From Arthrobacter agilis (GTDB lineage: Bacteria > Actinomycetota > Actinomycetes > Actinomycetales > Micrococcaceae), in NCBI RefSeq assembly GCF_002157505.1, contig NZ_NFSC01000031.1:248001-312000 (forward strand): 64,000 nt of DNA, given 5' to 3'. Each line of letters begins with the position of its first letter. Within the stretch, counting starts at the first letter, position 1. Shown in pieces: positions 27,601 through 35,710 of the stretch. The notes under the pieces were generated by a model, which was not told where the DNA came from, ran no database searches, and worked only from the letters and a program-made list of their open reading frames with translations. Made by a program: the position numbers and the translations under genes.

Positions 27601-28159
27601 GCTGTCCGCTGCGCGCTCGGCAGGCCTGCCCGAAGCCGACGTCGCCCGGCTGACCCGCGCCGCGGCATCGGATGCCGCTGCCTGGAACGGTGAGTTCGGC
27701 CAGGTGAAGGATGTCTCCGCCCTCTCGGCCGAACGCAACCTCTTCCGCTACCTCGCCCACCCCGTGACGGTACGCCTCGCGGAAGGTGCTCCTGTCGCCG
27801 ATCTCGTCCGCGTCCTCCTCGCGGCGAAGGCGACCGGTGCCCCGGTAACGGTCTCGAGCGCCGTGGAGCTCCCAGCCGCACTCCGTCCGGTCGTCCAGGC
27901 ACAGACCCTGATCATCGAGGACGACAGCGCATGGCTGGCACGGGCCGCATCGCTTCCCGTCCGGCGCGTCCGGCTCATCGGCGGGGACGCATCCGCGCTG
28001 GCCGCCGCGACCGGCGGACGTCCCGACCTCGCGATCTACGCGCAGCCCGTCACCGAATCGGGCCGGGTGGAGCTGCTGCCGTTCCTGCAGGAGCAGGCGA
28101 TCAGCATCACGGCGCACCGGTTCGGTACGCCCAACGCGCTGACGGAGGGCATCGTCTAG
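24617..28159 (+). CDS. putA: Bifunctional proline dehydrogenase / P5C dehydrogenase
   Basis: Oxidises proline to glutamate in two steps: FAD proline dehydrogenase then NAD-dependent pyrroline-5-carboxylate dehydrogenase. 1180 residues. The N-terminus has a tandem PEFSA-PEFSA copy (residues ~32-42). The PRODH barrel spans about 130-460 (VDYVSIKVSS, INLDMEEYKDLDLT, LQAYLPDSLAAMIRLQEWA, VRVVKGANLPMEH). The ALDH domain spans about 530-985: TPPWNFPVAIP, general base E752 in LAETSGKN, catalytic Cys786 in GHAGQKCSA. The last ~190 residues are the extra C-terminal domain seen in long PutAs. There is no N-terminal DNA-binding domain, so regulation is left to the divergent LysR. Confidence 0.95.
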   Translation: MTTQIPPLEGLADTPALHDPRPTPYPGSDRAPEFSAPEFSAGPGGTTDIPAALPGASVALVRRWLTEASKVPVDSSAKQLAGVLKDPNGLAFTVGFVDGVIRPEDLSVAARNLGAIAPKVPGFLPWYMRSAVKVGAAVAPVLPQVVIPIARRVLREMVGHLIIDASDARLGRSISKIKREGIRLNVNLLGEAVLGEHEAERRLEGTVRLLERPDVDYVSIKVSSTVAPHPAWAFEEAVEHVAEKLAPLYALAARSEKPKFINLDMEEYKDLDLTIAVFMAILDRPEFTDLEAGIVLQAYLPDSLAAMIRLQEWAAARRARGGAGIKVRVVKGANLPMEHVEASLHDWPLATWGSKQDSDTHYKRVLNYALQPGRVDNVRIGVAGHNLFDLAFAWLLAGERGVRSGIEFEMLLGMAQGQAEAVKRDVGSLLLYTPVVHPGEFDVAIAYLIRRLEEGASQDNFMSAVFELSENEALFEREKNRFLASLAALDTSIPAPNRRQDRTLPEPAHPGSGFVNTPDTDPSLPANRAWGRAILERVATSELGNDVVAATTLTRAEDLEDTIAGAVAAASSWGSLTGAERAAVLHRAGDALEARRADLMEVMAAETGKTLDQADPEISEAVDFAHYYAERARELDDVDGASFSPVRLTVVTPPWNFPVAIPAGSTLAALAAGSSVIIKPASQARRSGSVMIEALWAAGVPREVLRLVQVEEGDLGRLLISDARVDRVILTGGYETAELFRSFRTDLPLLAETSGKNAIIVTPSADLDLAAKDVAQSAFGHAGQKCSAASLVILVGSVGTSQRFRNQLLDAVTSLTVGYPSDPSTQMGPVIEPAAGKLLDGLTTLGDGESWLVEPKRLDDSGRLWSPGVRDGVKRGSTYHLTEYFGPILGIMTAPTLEEAIALQNDIDYGLTSGIHSLDSREIATWIDGVQAGNLYVNRGITGAIVQRQPFGGWKKSAVGAGTKAGGPNYLVGLGTWSPRESAAQGAPLPAVAPLLSAARSAGLPEADVARLTRAAASDAAAWNGEFGQVKDVSALSAERNLFRYLAHPVTVRLAEGAPVADLVRVLLAAKATGAPVTVSSAVELPAALRPVVQAQTLIIEDDSAWLARAASLPVRRVRLIGGDASALAAATGGRPDLAIYAQPVTESGRVELLPFLQEQAISITAHRFGTPNALTEGIV

Positions 28160-28175
28160 GTCCTCGATCCCCCCT

Positions 28176-28203
28176 CGCCGGGCTGGTTCCTGCCGGCCCG
28201 GCG
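28176..28203 (+). terminator. Hairpin after putA
   Basis: CGCCGGGC (28176-28183) pairs with GCCCGGCG (28196-28203) over a 12-base loop, starting 17 bases after the putA stop. No T tract. Confidence 0.5.
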
Positions 28204-28328
28204 CGCCGGAGGCGTGCGAGCCAGGGGTCCTCCCCCCCCGCACCGCCCGTAGACTGGCGGGCGGAGAACCGGGCCGCGATCCGGACGACCACACGCCGCC
28301 CCGGGCGGTCGGAAGGATCCCGCCACCG

Positions 28329-29378
28329 ATGAACAGCCGCAGCACCACCCCGAAGACCCGGGACCTCCAGCTCCGAGCGTGGATCCCGGGTCTTCTGGTG
28401 CTGGCGGCCGGCGTCGCCGCTGCCATGGTTCTGGCCACTCTCCAGACGGTCCTCGGGGCCCTCGTTCTCGCCCTGATCCTCGGGATCCTGCTGGGCAATT
28501 CGGGGCTCTACACGGCGACACTCCGCACGGGCATCCGCGGCGGGACGAAACGCCTGCTCCGTGCAGGTGTCGTCCTCCTGGGGCTCCAGCTCGCACTGCC
28601 GGACATCCTCGCCCTGGGACCGCAGGTCCTCCTCCTCATCGTCGCGTGCGTCGCTGGAAGCTTCTACGCCACGCTCTGGCTCGGCCGGCGCCTCGGGCTG
28701 AGCCGGGCCGGCGCCCTCCTCATGGCGGCCGGCTTCTCGATCTGCGGCGCGTCCGCCGTCGCCGGGATGCAGGGCATCGCGGACGCCGACGACGACGAGG
28801 TGGCCTCCGCCGTCGCCATGGTGACGCTCTACGGATCCCTCATGATCATCGTGCTGCCACTGCTGAACACGCTCCTCGGCCTCGACGCGACGGAGTTCGG
28901 CGTGTGGTCCGGGCTCGCCGTCCACGAGGTGGCGCAGGTGGTGGCCGTCGCGAGCACGGCCGGGGCGACGGCGCTCGCATCCGCGACGGTCGTCAAGCTC
29001 GGGCGGGTGCTGATGCTGGCGCCCGTCGCGGCCGCAGCGGGCCTCGGGGAACGACGACGCTCGGGTCGGCGCGGCACGACGACCGGAGAGGACGGGAACG
29101 GGCGGGCGACCGGCCCGGCCACGCCCCTGGTACCCCTCTTCGTCGTGGGCTTCCTGGCTCTGGTCGTCCTGCGGTCGCTCGGCATCCTGCCTCCGCCCGT
29201 CCTCGACGCCGGCCGCACCGTGGCCACCGTCCTGCTCGCCGCGGGGATGTTCGGACTGGGCGCGGGGATCGACATCCGCCGCCTCCTGCGCACGGGCGGA
29301 CGGTTCGCCGCGGTCGGCGCCGCCTCCACGTTGCTGCTCGCAGGAGTCTCACTACTCGGCGTCGTCGTCCTCGCCTAG
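28329..29378 (+). CDS. YeiH-family (UPF0324) putative sulfate exporter
   Basis: 349 residues and about ten hydrophobic helices. Family marks are GALVLALILGILLGN, a GVVLLGLQLALPDILALG segment, GFSICGASAVAG, AMVTLYGSLMIIVLPLL and GVWSGLAVHEVAQVVAV. An unusually charged loop (ERRRSGRRGTTTGEDGNGR, ~238-257) interrupts the helices. Members are called putative sulfate exporters (cf. the taurine-linked TauZ), but transport by this one is unproven. It lies 170 bases after putA on the same strand with a hairpin in between, so it is probably a separate unit. Confidence 0.85.
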   Translation: MNSRSTTPKTRDLQLRAWIPGLLVLAAGVAAAMVLATLQTVLGALVLALILGILLGNSGLYTATLRTGIRGGTKRLLRAGVVLLGLQLALPDILALGPQVLLLIVACVAGSFYATLWLGRRLGLSRAGALLMAAGFSICGASAVAGMQGIADADDDEVASAVAMVTLYGSLMIIVLPLLNTLLGLDATEFGVWSGLAVHEVAQVVAVASTAGATALASATVVKLGRVLMLAPVAAAAGLGERRRSGRRGTTTGEDGNGRATGPATPLVPLFVVGFLALVVLRSLGILPPPVLDAGRTVATVLLAAGMFGLGAGIDIRRLLRTGGRFAAVGAASTLLLAGVSLLGVVVLA

Positions 29379-29573
29379 GATGTGTCGCCCGGCGCGCAGG
29401 GTGGGCGCCAGGATCATGGGTGTCCCGTCGTGCTGCTGGAACGGAGACGCAGTGGACCCGGATCGCAAACGGACCCGCACGGATCGACAGGCCATTGCCC
29501 CGGGGGCAACCTGTTGCAAGGATCATGGGAGGTCGCGCCCGTCGTCAGCGTCGTGCCGTATCGAGGGAGTGCC

Positions 29574-29699
29574 ATGGTCGACTCGTTTCTCCCGGACACG
29601 TTTCCGGACACATCGGATCCCGGCGGGCGGCCGTCGCCGCACGGAATGGCCCTGAGCGCGGCACCCCTGTCCCCGGCGCCCGCCGCTGTCCTGCCATGA
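29574..29699 (+). CDS. Possible 41-residue leader ORF overlapping the pirin start
   Basis: ATG at 29574 preceded by GAGGGAG (29563-29569) with 4-base spacing. It ends with TGA at 29697-29699, which overlaps the pirin ATG (29696-29698) as ATGA. The product (41 residues, acidic at the start, SFLPDTFPDTSDPG, then Ala/Pro/Ser-rich) matches nothing I know. The good Shine-Dalgarno and exact ATGA overlap suggest translational coupling. It could also be a chance open frame in the otherwise gene-free 29379-29695 stretch, where I see no other feature. Confidence 0.4.
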   Translation: MVDSFLPDTFPDTSDPGGRPSPHGMALSAAPLSPAPAAVLP

Positions 29700-30709
29700 G
29701 CAACCTCGAGGCGGTCCCCGAGGAAACCATCTGCACCGAGGGCGCCGCTACGGACGAGATCGAGTTCCTGGTTCCGCGGGAAGTACCCCTCGGCGGTCCG
29801 CGCGCCATGCCGGTGCGGCGCACCCTCCCGCAGAAGCAGCGGAGCCTTATCGGCGCATGGTGCTTCCTGGACCACTACGGCCCCGACCTCGTTCCGGACT
29901 CGGGGGGCATGAAGGTCCCGCGCCACCCCCACACCGGCCTGGCAACGGTGAGTTGGCTGTTCACCGGCAAGATCGCCCATCGCGATTCGGCGGGCTACGA
30001 GGCGATCGTCCGGCCCGGGGAGGTCAACCTCATGATCGCCGGACGAGGGATCTCCCACCAGGAGTTCTCCACCCCGGACACCGACATCCTGCATGGGGCC
30101 CAGCTCTGGTACGCCCTGCCCGATGCCACCCGGAACATGCCCCCGACCTTCGAACACCACGCCCCGGATCCCGTCATCGGCGACGGCACCGAACTACGGG
30201 TCTTCATCGGCTCACTGGCCGGATCGACCTCACCCGTGGCCACCCGCACCCCGCCCCTGCTGGGTGCCGAGGCGCTGCTCAGGGCCGGCGCGCGCCTCGA
30301 ACTGGACCTGGACCCGTCCTTCGAACACGGCATCCTGGTCGACACCGGGGAGATCTCCCTCGACGGGATGCCCCTGGCCGTCGACCACCTCCACTACCTG
30401 CGGACCGGCCGCGGCAGGACGGTCCTGCAGGCCGGACAGACCCCTGCCCGGGTGCTGGTCCTTGGCGGAGAGCCACTGGGAGAACAGATCGTCATGTGGT
30501 GGAACTTCGTCGGACGCTCCCACGACGAGGTGGTGTCGTACCGGGCCGCCTGGCAGGCGGAGATCGACGCCGAACCGGCCGACCCTCCCGGCAACGGCAT
30601 CTACCCGGACGGCGTGCCGTACCCCCGCTTCGGTCCCTACCCGGAAGGCTATCCGGACCCCCTGCCCGCCCCGGCGCTGCCCAACGCCCGCCTGCGCCCC
30701 CGCGCCTGA
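29696..30709 (+). CDS. Pirin family protein
   Basis: 337 residues in two cupin halves. The metal site is complete: HPHTGLATVSW gives H77 and H79, and GRGISHQEFS gives H121 and E123, the same four-ligand set used by human pirin and quercetinase-active YhhW. The second cupin (AGARLELDLDPSFEHGILVDTGEISLDG) lacks metal ligands, as usual. C-terminal ~50 residues are Pro/Asp/Tyr-rich (NGIYPDGVPYPRFGPYPEGYP). Possible quercetin dioxygenase or redox sensor; substrate unknown. Start at ATG 29696 because similarity (MPVRRTLPQKQRSLIGAWCF) begins soon after. Confidence 0.92.
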   Translation: MSNLEAVPEETICTEGAATDEIEFLVPREVPLGGPRAMPVRRTLPQKQRSLIGAWCFLDHYGPDLVPDSGGMKVPRHPHTGLATVSWLFTGKIAHRDSAGYEAIVRPGEVNLMIAGRGISHQEFSTPDTDILHGAQLWYALPDATRNMPPTFEHHAPDPVIGDGTELRVFIGSLAGSTSPVATRTPPLLGAEALLRAGARLELDLDPSFEHGILVDTGEISLDGMPLAVDHLHYLRTGRGRTVLQAGQTPARVLVLGGEPLGEQIVMWWNFVGRSHDEVVSYRAAWQAEIDAEPADPPGNGIYPDGVPYPRFGPYPEGYPDPLPAPALPNARLRPRA

Positions 30710-30845
30710 CGGACCCGTCCAGGAGGCCTGCAGAACAAAGCCATCAGCGCGGCGGGTGTCGCTCCGGCATCGACGACGCCGGGCAACCGGCAACTACGAT
30801 GCCCTCGACGACGGTGGTCCGGGAATGACTCGGCGCAACAGCGCG

Positions 30846-30874
30846 TTGAACAGGTCGATGCATATGCATCTACT
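30846..30874 (+). promoter_or_regulatory. Promoter with 14-bp palindrome between -35 and -10 boxes
   Basis: TTGAAC (30846-30851) and TCTACT (30869-30874) are spaced by 17 bases. Between them lies the perfect palindrome GATGCATATGCATC (30857-30870), just upstream of the ribosome binding site GAGGAGG. The placement is that of a repressor operator. Confidence 0.55.
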
Positions 30875-30886
30875 AGAGGAGGCGCC

Positions 30887-31513
30887 ATGACGAAAGTCAC
30901 AGTTGTCACAGCGGGACTCGGGGTCCCGTCGTCCAGTCGAATGCTTGCCGATCTGTTGTCGGACGCCCTGAAGGCGGAGCTGTCCCTTTCCGGCTCCGAC
31001 GCCACCATCGACGTCCTCGAACTTCGCGACCACGCAGTGGACATCGCGCACCACCTGGTGAGCGGGTTCGCGCCCCCTGCCCTGGCCGCCGCCATCCGGA
31101 ACGTCACGGACGCAGACGCGCTCATCGTTGTCAGTCCCGTTTTCTCAGGGTCCTACAGTGGACTGTTCAAATCCTTCTTCGATGTCATCGACAGCACTGC
31201 GCTCGAGGGCATGCCCGTTCTTCTGGGGGCGACAGGCGGCAGCGCACGTCACGCCCTGGTTCTCGAGCACGCCATGCGACCCCTCTTCAGTTACCTGCGG
31301 GCGCGGGTAGCTCCCACCGCCGTCTATGCGGCACCCCAGGACTGGGGAGCCGGCGCCGACAATGAACCTGCACTGGAACAGAGGTCACGCCGTGCCGCAC
31401 GGGACCTGGCTGGAATGCTCGTCGGTCGGTCCCCGGCACGCCCTTCATACCAGATCGAACCATCCGCGCCGTTCGAGGACCTCCTCGCAAGGATTCAGGC
31501 ACCGACGCCCTGA
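30887..31513 (+). CDS. NAD(P)H-dependent FMN reductase (CE1759-type)
   Basis: 208 residues with a flavodoxin-like fold: VTVVTAGLGVPSSSRMLADLL (phosphate-binding loop for FMN) and IVVSPVFSGSYSGLFKSFFDVI (the P-x-Y/F motif region of MsuE/SsuE-type reductases), then LLGATGGSARHALVLEHAMRPLF. Strong ribosome binding site GAGGAGG before the ATG. It sits 61 bases upstream of a luciferase-like monooxygenase and most likely supplies it with reduced FMN. A palindrome in the promoter suggests a dedicated repressor not encoded nearby. Confidence 0.9.
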   Translation: MTKVTVVTAGLGVPSSSRMLADLLSDALKAELSLSGSDATIDVLELRDHAVDIAHHLVSGFAPPALAAAIRNVTDADALIVVSPVFSGSYSGLFKSFFDVIDSTALEGMPVLLGATGGSARHALVLEHAMRPLFSYLRARVAPTAVYAAPQDWGAGADNEPALEQRSRRAARDLAGMLVGRSPARPSYQIEPSAPFEDLLARIQAPTP

Positions 31514-31574
31514 TCCCTCGGGCTCCGAGCCACCCGCCTTTCACACACCCCTAGAACCTCGTTGGAGAAGAATC

Positions 31575-32660
31575 ATGGAAATCGGCGTTTTCACAGTCAG
31601 TGACGTCACCCGGAACCCACTCACCGGTGAGACACCCACCGAGGGTGAGCGCATCAAGGCCGCCGTCGCCATCGCCAAGAAGGTCGAAGAGATCGGCATG
31701 GACGTCTATGCCACCGGCGAGCACCACAACCCGCCCTTCTACGCCAGCTCCCCGACGACGATCCTCGGCTACATCGCCGCCCAGACCGAGCGCATCACGT
31801 TGTCCACCAGCACCACCCTGATCACCACCAACGACCCGGTCAAGATCGCGGAAGACTTCGCCACGCTGCAGCATCTCGCCGACGGTCGCGTGGACCTGAT
31901 CCTCGGCCGCGGCAACACGGGGCCCGTCTACCCCTGGTTCGGCAAGAACCAGCAGGACAGCGTCGAGCTCACCGTCGAGAACTACAACCTGCTGCGCCAG
32001 CTGTGGGACAACGACGTCGTGAACTGGGAAGGCAAGTACCGCACACCGCTGCGCAACTTCACCTCGACCCCGCGTCCACTCAACGGCGTCGCACCGTTCG
32101 TCTGGCACGGATCGATCCGCACCCCGGAGGTCGCCGAGATCGCCGCGTACTTCGGTGACGGGTTCTTTGCCAACAACATCTTCTGGCCCAAGGAGCACTA
32201 CCAGCAGCTCATCAGCCTCTACCGGGAACGCTACGCCCACTACGGCCACGGCACCGCCGACCAGGCGATCGTGGGACTGGGCGGACAGTTCTTTCTGGCC
32301 CGCAAGTCACAGGATGCGGTGAAGGAGTTCCGTCCCTTCTTCGACAATGCTCCTGTCTACGGCCACGGGCCGACGATGGAGAGTTTCATGGCCCAGACGC
32401 CGCTGACGGTCGGCAGCCCCCAGGAAGTCATCGAAAAGACGCTGTCCTTCCAGGAGTATTTCGGCGACTACCAGCGCCAGCTGTTCCTCATCGACCACGC
32501 GGGCCTGCCACTGAAGACCGTACTGAACCAGCTCGACCTCTTCGGCGAACTCGTCCTGCCCGAACTACGGGCAGAATTCGCCAGGCGCCGCCCCGCCCAC
32601 GTCCCCGACAGGCCGGTGCACACCACGCGCAGGCTCAGCACCGTCACGGCCGCCGGGTGA
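31575..32660 (+). CDS. LLM-class flavin-dependent monooxygenase (CE1758-type)
   Basis: 361 residues from the ATG at 31575, with GGAGAAG just upstream; the frame is open earlier but without similarity. It is a TIM-barrel bacterial luciferase-like enzyme: MEIGVFTVSDVT, GMDVYATGEHHNPPFYASSPTTILGYIAAQTERITL (the D-x-x-x-x-GEHH flavin-monooxygenase segment), TTNDPVKIAEDFATLQHLADGRVDLILGRG. It uses FMNH2, presumably from the reductase encoded just upstream, to oxidise an unknown substrate. The C-terminus has an extra Arg/Pro-rich tail. Confidence 0.92.
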   Translation: MEIGVFTVSDVTRNPLTGETPTEGERIKAAVAIAKKVEEIGMDVYATGEHHNPPFYASSPTTILGYIAAQTERITLSTSTTLITTNDPVKIAEDFATLQHLADGRVDLILGRGNTGPVYPWFGKNQQDSVELTVENYNLLRQLWDNDVVNWEGKYRTPLRNFTSTPRPLNGVAPFVWHGSIRTPEVAEIAAYFGDGFFANNIFWPKEHYQQLISLYRERYAHYGHGTADQAIVGLGGQFFLARKSQDAVKEFRPFFDNAPVYGHGPTMESFMAQTPLTVGSPQEVIEKTLSFQEYFGDYQRQLFLIDHAGLPLKTVLNQLDLFGELVLPELRAEFARRRPAHVPDRPVHTTRRLSTVTAAG

Positions 32661-32679
32661 TCAGGATCGATTCGCGTTC

Positions 32680-32718
32680 AGGTCCTTGCCGGGTCCCGAT
32701 CGGCCCCGGCAAGGACCT
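32680..32718. terminator. Bidirectional terminator between the monooxygenase and ddl
   Basis: A perfect 14-bp stem AGGTCCTTGCCGGG (32680-32693) with 32705-32718 and an 11-base loop lies between the converging monooxygenase and ddl genes. Confidence 0.8.
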
Positions 32719-32723
32719 CCCGG

Positions 32724-33866
32724 TCAGCGCAGGCCGGTATCGCGGGCGAGCGCCAGAGCGATCAGCTCGTCGATGAGTTCGGTGTAGCCGAGACCGGATT
32801 TCGCCCACATCTGTGGATACATGCTGATCGGCGTGAAGCCGGGCATGGTGTTGATCTCGTTGATGACCAGGCGGCCGTCGGGCGTGTAGAAGAAGTCGAC
32901 GCGGGACAGTCCCTCGCCGCCGATCGCGTCGAAGGCCTCGCCCGCGAGCCTGCGCACCCGATCGATCACCTCCTGCGGGAGGTCCGCCGGGCAGGACAGC
33001 TCGGCGGCGGCGCCGTCGACGTACTTCGCTTCGAAGTCGTACCAGGCGTGCTCCCCGGGCTGGATGGCGATCTCGCCGGGCAGCGACGTGCGCGGGCCGT
33101 CGAGGCCCCGGCCCTGCAGGACCGCCACCTCGATCTCGCGTCCGAGGATCCCGGCCTCGATGACCACCTTGGGGTCGAACGCGCGTGCGGCCTCGACCGC
33201 AGCCCGGATGCCGTCCGCATCCTCGACCCGGCTGATCCCCATGGAGGACCCGGCGCGTGCAGGCTTGACGAACAGCGGGAATCCGAGCGCTGCGGCGCGC
33301 TGGATGCTCTCTTCCGCGTCGGTCCGCCACTGGCGGTCCGTCACCACCACGTACGGGCCGACGTCGAGGCCGGCCGCGGCGAAGACCACCTTCATGTAGT
33401 GCTTGTCCATCCCGACCGCGGACGCCAGGACTCCGGCCCCGACGTAGCGCATGTCGGCCAGCTCCAGCATGCCCTGCAGCGTGCCGTCCTCACCGAACGG
33501 CCCGTGGAGCAGCGGCAGCACGACGTCGACGCCGCCCAGGCTCTCCGGAACGGACCCGGGAGCGGCCACGAGCAGTTCCTGCCCCTCGCTGCCGTCGGCG
33601 GCGGTGCCCATCACGACCGCCTGCTCGGTCGCGGTGACCTCGGGCAGCACGTCGGCGCGGAGGGACCACGCGGACGGGTCGGCGGAGACGAGGGACCACT
33701 GGCCGGACTTGGTGATGCCCACCGGGACCACCTCGTACCGGGTGCGGTCGATCGCCTCGAGGACGCCCGCTGCAGTCACGCAGCTCACGGCGTGCTCGCT
33801 GGACCGGCCACCGAACAGGACGAGGACGCGGGGTTTGCGGGCGCGGGCAGGAGAGTCGGTGGTCAC
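32724..33866 (-). CDS. ddl: D-alanine--D-alanine ligase
   Basis: Joins two D-Ala for peptidoglycan precursors, in the cytoplasm. 380 residues, ATP-grasp fold. VLVLFGGRSSEHAVSC is the N-terminal HxxS-type motif; VLPLLHGPFGEDGTLQGMLELADMRYVGAGVLASAVGMDKHYMK and FPLFVKPARAGSSMGISRV are substrate and ATP loops; SRVDFFYTPDGRLVINEINTMPGFTPISMYPQMW carries the Mg ligands (D, E, N). GTG start overlapping the gpsA stop by 4 bases, so coupled. In this operon only the last position separates it from the accessory block. Confidence 0.97.
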   Translation of the reverse strand: MTTDSPARARKPRVLVLFGGRSSEHAVSCVTAAGVLEAIDRTRYEVVPVGITKSGQWSLVSADPSAWSLRADVLPEVTATEQAVVMGTAADGSEGQELLVAAPGSVPESLGGVDVVLPLLHGPFGEDGTLQGMLELADMRYVGAGVLASAVGMDKHYMKVVFAAAGLDVGPYVVVTDRQWRTDAEESIQRAAALGFPLFVKPARAGSSMGISRVEDADGIRAAVEAARAFDPKVVIEAGILGREIEVAVLQGRGLDGPRTSLPGEIAIQPGEHAWYDFEAKYVDGAAAELSCPADLPQEVIDRVRRLAGEAFDAIGGEGLSRVDFFYTPDGRLVINEINTMPGFTPISMYPQMWAKSGLGYTELIDELIALALARDTGLR

Positions 33867-34912
33867 GGTGCGGAATCGCCTTCCGGCTTGAGGTTGCGGG
33901 CCAGCAGGCGCGGCCCCAGGTCATTGACGGACAGGCGTCCCTGGAGGACGGCTACGACGCTTTCGGTGATGGGCATGTCGACGCCGAGTTTCATGGCGGA
34001 GTCGAGGACGGCCTGGGCCGACTTGATGCCCTCCGCCGTCTGGTTCATCCTCACCGTCACCTGGTCGAGGGTCAGGCCCTGCCCCAGCAGGTGGCCCGCC
34101 GTGTGGTTGCGCGAGAGCGCGGAGGAGCACGTGGCGATCAGGTCGCCCATGCCCGCCAGGCCCGCCATGGTCTCGGGCTTGCCGCCCAGCGCCACGGCGA
34201 GGCGGGTCGTCTCGGCCAGCCCGCGGGTGATGACCGACGCCTTCGTGTTGTCCCCCATGCGGCGTCCCTCGCAGATGCCGACCGCGAGGGCGATCACGTT
34301 CTTCACGATGCCGCCGATCTCCACGCCGATGACGTCGGTGGAGGTGTAGGGCCGGAAGTAGGAGGAGGTGCACGCCGCCGCGATCCAGGTCGCCGTCCCG
34401 TGGTCGGGGCACGCGACGACGGACGCCGTCGGCTCCTCGCGCGCGATCTCCATCGCCAGGTTGGGTCCGGACACGACGGCGATGCGGTCGGCCGGCAGCG
34501 CGAGCTCCTCGGCGATCACCTCGCTCATGCGGGCGTCGGTGCCGACCTCGAGTCCCTTCATGAGCGAGACGACGACGGCGTCGGCCGGCAGGAAGGGCCG
34601 CCAGGCCGGGAGCTGGGCGCGCAGCGTCTGGGCCGGCACGGCGAGGACCACCAGGTCGCTTCCGGCCAGGGCCTCCGTGACGTCGGCGGAGGCTGTTACG
34701 TTCCCCGGGAGACGCGTATCGCCGAGGTACGGCGAGTTCCTGTGGTCCGCGGTGATCTCGGCCGCGACCTCCGGGCGTCGCGACCAGAGCATGACCGCCG
34801 TGTCCGGAGAGGCATCGGCGAGCACCTTCGCGAACGTGGTGCCCCAGCTGCCGGACCCGAGGACCGCGATCTTCGCGGGCTGCGCGGGCCGACGAGCACC
34901 GACCGCTGTCAC
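33863..34912 (-). CDS. gpsA: Glycerol-3-phosphate dehydrogenase [NAD(P)+]
   Basis: Reduces dihydroxyacetone phosphate to sn-glycerol-3-phosphate for phospholipid synthesis. 349 residues: IAVLGSGSWGTTFAKVLADA (NAD(P) site), SLMKGLEVGTDARMSEVI, SGPNLAMEIAREEPTASVVA, and the catalytic-Lys segment GGIVKNVIALAVGICEGRRMGDNTKASVITRGLAETTRL. GTG start (34910-34912) overlaps the plsC stop by 4 bases, so plsC, gpsA and ddl are a coupled chain. The product feeds the acyltransferase encoded just upstream. Confidence 0.97.
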   Translation of the reverse strand: MTAVGARRPAQPAKIAVLGSGSWGTTFAKVLADASPDTAVMLWSRRPEVAAEITADHRNSPYLGDTRLPGNVTASADVTEALAGSDLVVLAVPAQTLRAQLPAWRPFLPADAVVVSLMKGLEVGTDARMSEVIAEELALPADRIAVVSGPNLAMEIAREEPTASVVACPDHGTATWIAAACTSSYFRPYTSTDVIGVEIGGIVKNVIALAVGICEGRRMGDNTKASVITRGLAETTRLAVALGGKPETMAGLAGMGDLIATCSSALSRNHTAGHLLGQGLTLDQVTVRMNQTAEGIKSAQAVLDSAMKLGVDMPITESVVAVLQGRLSVNDLGPRLLARNLKPEGDSAP

Positions 34913-35697
34913 GGTTCTCCTCCGGTCAGTGGTTCACCAGGATTCCCGTCGTCGTCCTGCGCCCCGGCGTTGCGGCCCATCCGCTTCTGCTGCTTCTCCG
35001 CAGGGTCCCACCGCTCGGCGGGCGGCTCCTCGCCCCTCAGCTCCGCCAGCAGTTCGGTGATGGCGTCGATGATGCGGTCGGTCGCGGCGTCGAGGGTGGT
35101 TCTCGTCAGCGGCGCGCCCCTGAACTCGCTGAGGTCCACCGGATCCCCGACGAGCACCCGGGAGCGCTTGCGCGGGAAGAGGTAGAAGCGCTTGGCATAG
35201 CGCGGGAAGACCTCGTGCGCACCCCACTGGGCCATCGGTACCACCGGCGCGCCGGTCTGCAGAGCGAGGCGGGCGGCGCCCGTCCGGCCCTTCATGGGCC
35301 ACATGTCCGGGTCGCGGGTGAGGGTGCCCTCGGGGTAGATGATGATGCCGCCGCCGTCGGCCAGGGCCTCACGAGCAGCTTCGAGCGATCGGTTCGCTCC
35401 GGCCGAACTGCGCTCGACCGGCACCTGCTTGATGGTGCGCAGGATCCATCCGATCACCGGCACCGTGAACAGCGACGCCTTCGCGAGGAAGTGCGGCATG
35501 ACGCCCTGGTTGTACAGGAAGTGCGCGACCACCACCGGATCGATCTCGGTGACGTGGTTGGGACAGATGATCATGCCCGTCCCGACGGGCAGCTTCTCCT
35601 GCCCGTTCCACTCCTTGTCCATCAGGCCGTTCATGACCGGCCTCACCCAGGAGGCGAGGAACGTGAACATGGCGCGTGAGCCCCGTGGCTCCCCCAT
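34909..35697 (-). CDS. plsC: 1-acyl-sn-glycerol-3-phosphate acyltransferase (PlsC family)
   Basis: 262 residues. The acyltransferase motifs are present: NHVTEIDP (NHx4D), a basic RTIKQVPVERS segment, IIIYPEGTLTRDP (EGT) and VPMAQWGAHEVFP. The first 20 residues include a hydrophobic membrane-contact helix (FTFLASWVRPVMNGL). C-terminal ~40 residues are charged and low-complexity. Two in-frame ATGs (35697 and 35670) are possible; the second gives MFTFLASW. It makes phosphatidic acid from lysophosphatidic acid, using the G3P line supplied via gpsA. Confidence 0.93.
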   Translation of the reverse strand: MGEPRGSRAMFTFLASWVRPVMNGLMDKEWNGQEKLPVGTGMIICPNHVTEIDPVVVAHFLYNQGVMPHFLAKASLFTVPVIGWILRTIKQVPVERSSAGANRSLEAAREALADGGGIIIYPEGTLTRDPDMWPMKGRTGAARLALQTGAPVVPMAQWGAHEVFPRYAKRFYLFPRKRSRVLVGDPVDLSEFRGAPLTRTTLDAATDRIIDAITELLAELRGEEPPAERWDPAEKQQKRMGRNAGAQDDDGNPGEPLTGGEP

Positions 35698-35710
35698 GTG
35701 CCCGGACCGC

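Noticed and set aside
28379-29695. Long open frame in front of pirin, antisense-like over yeiH
   Set aside because: Arg/Pro-rich shadow of the YeiH gene in another frame; pirin similarity begins only at the ATG at 29696.
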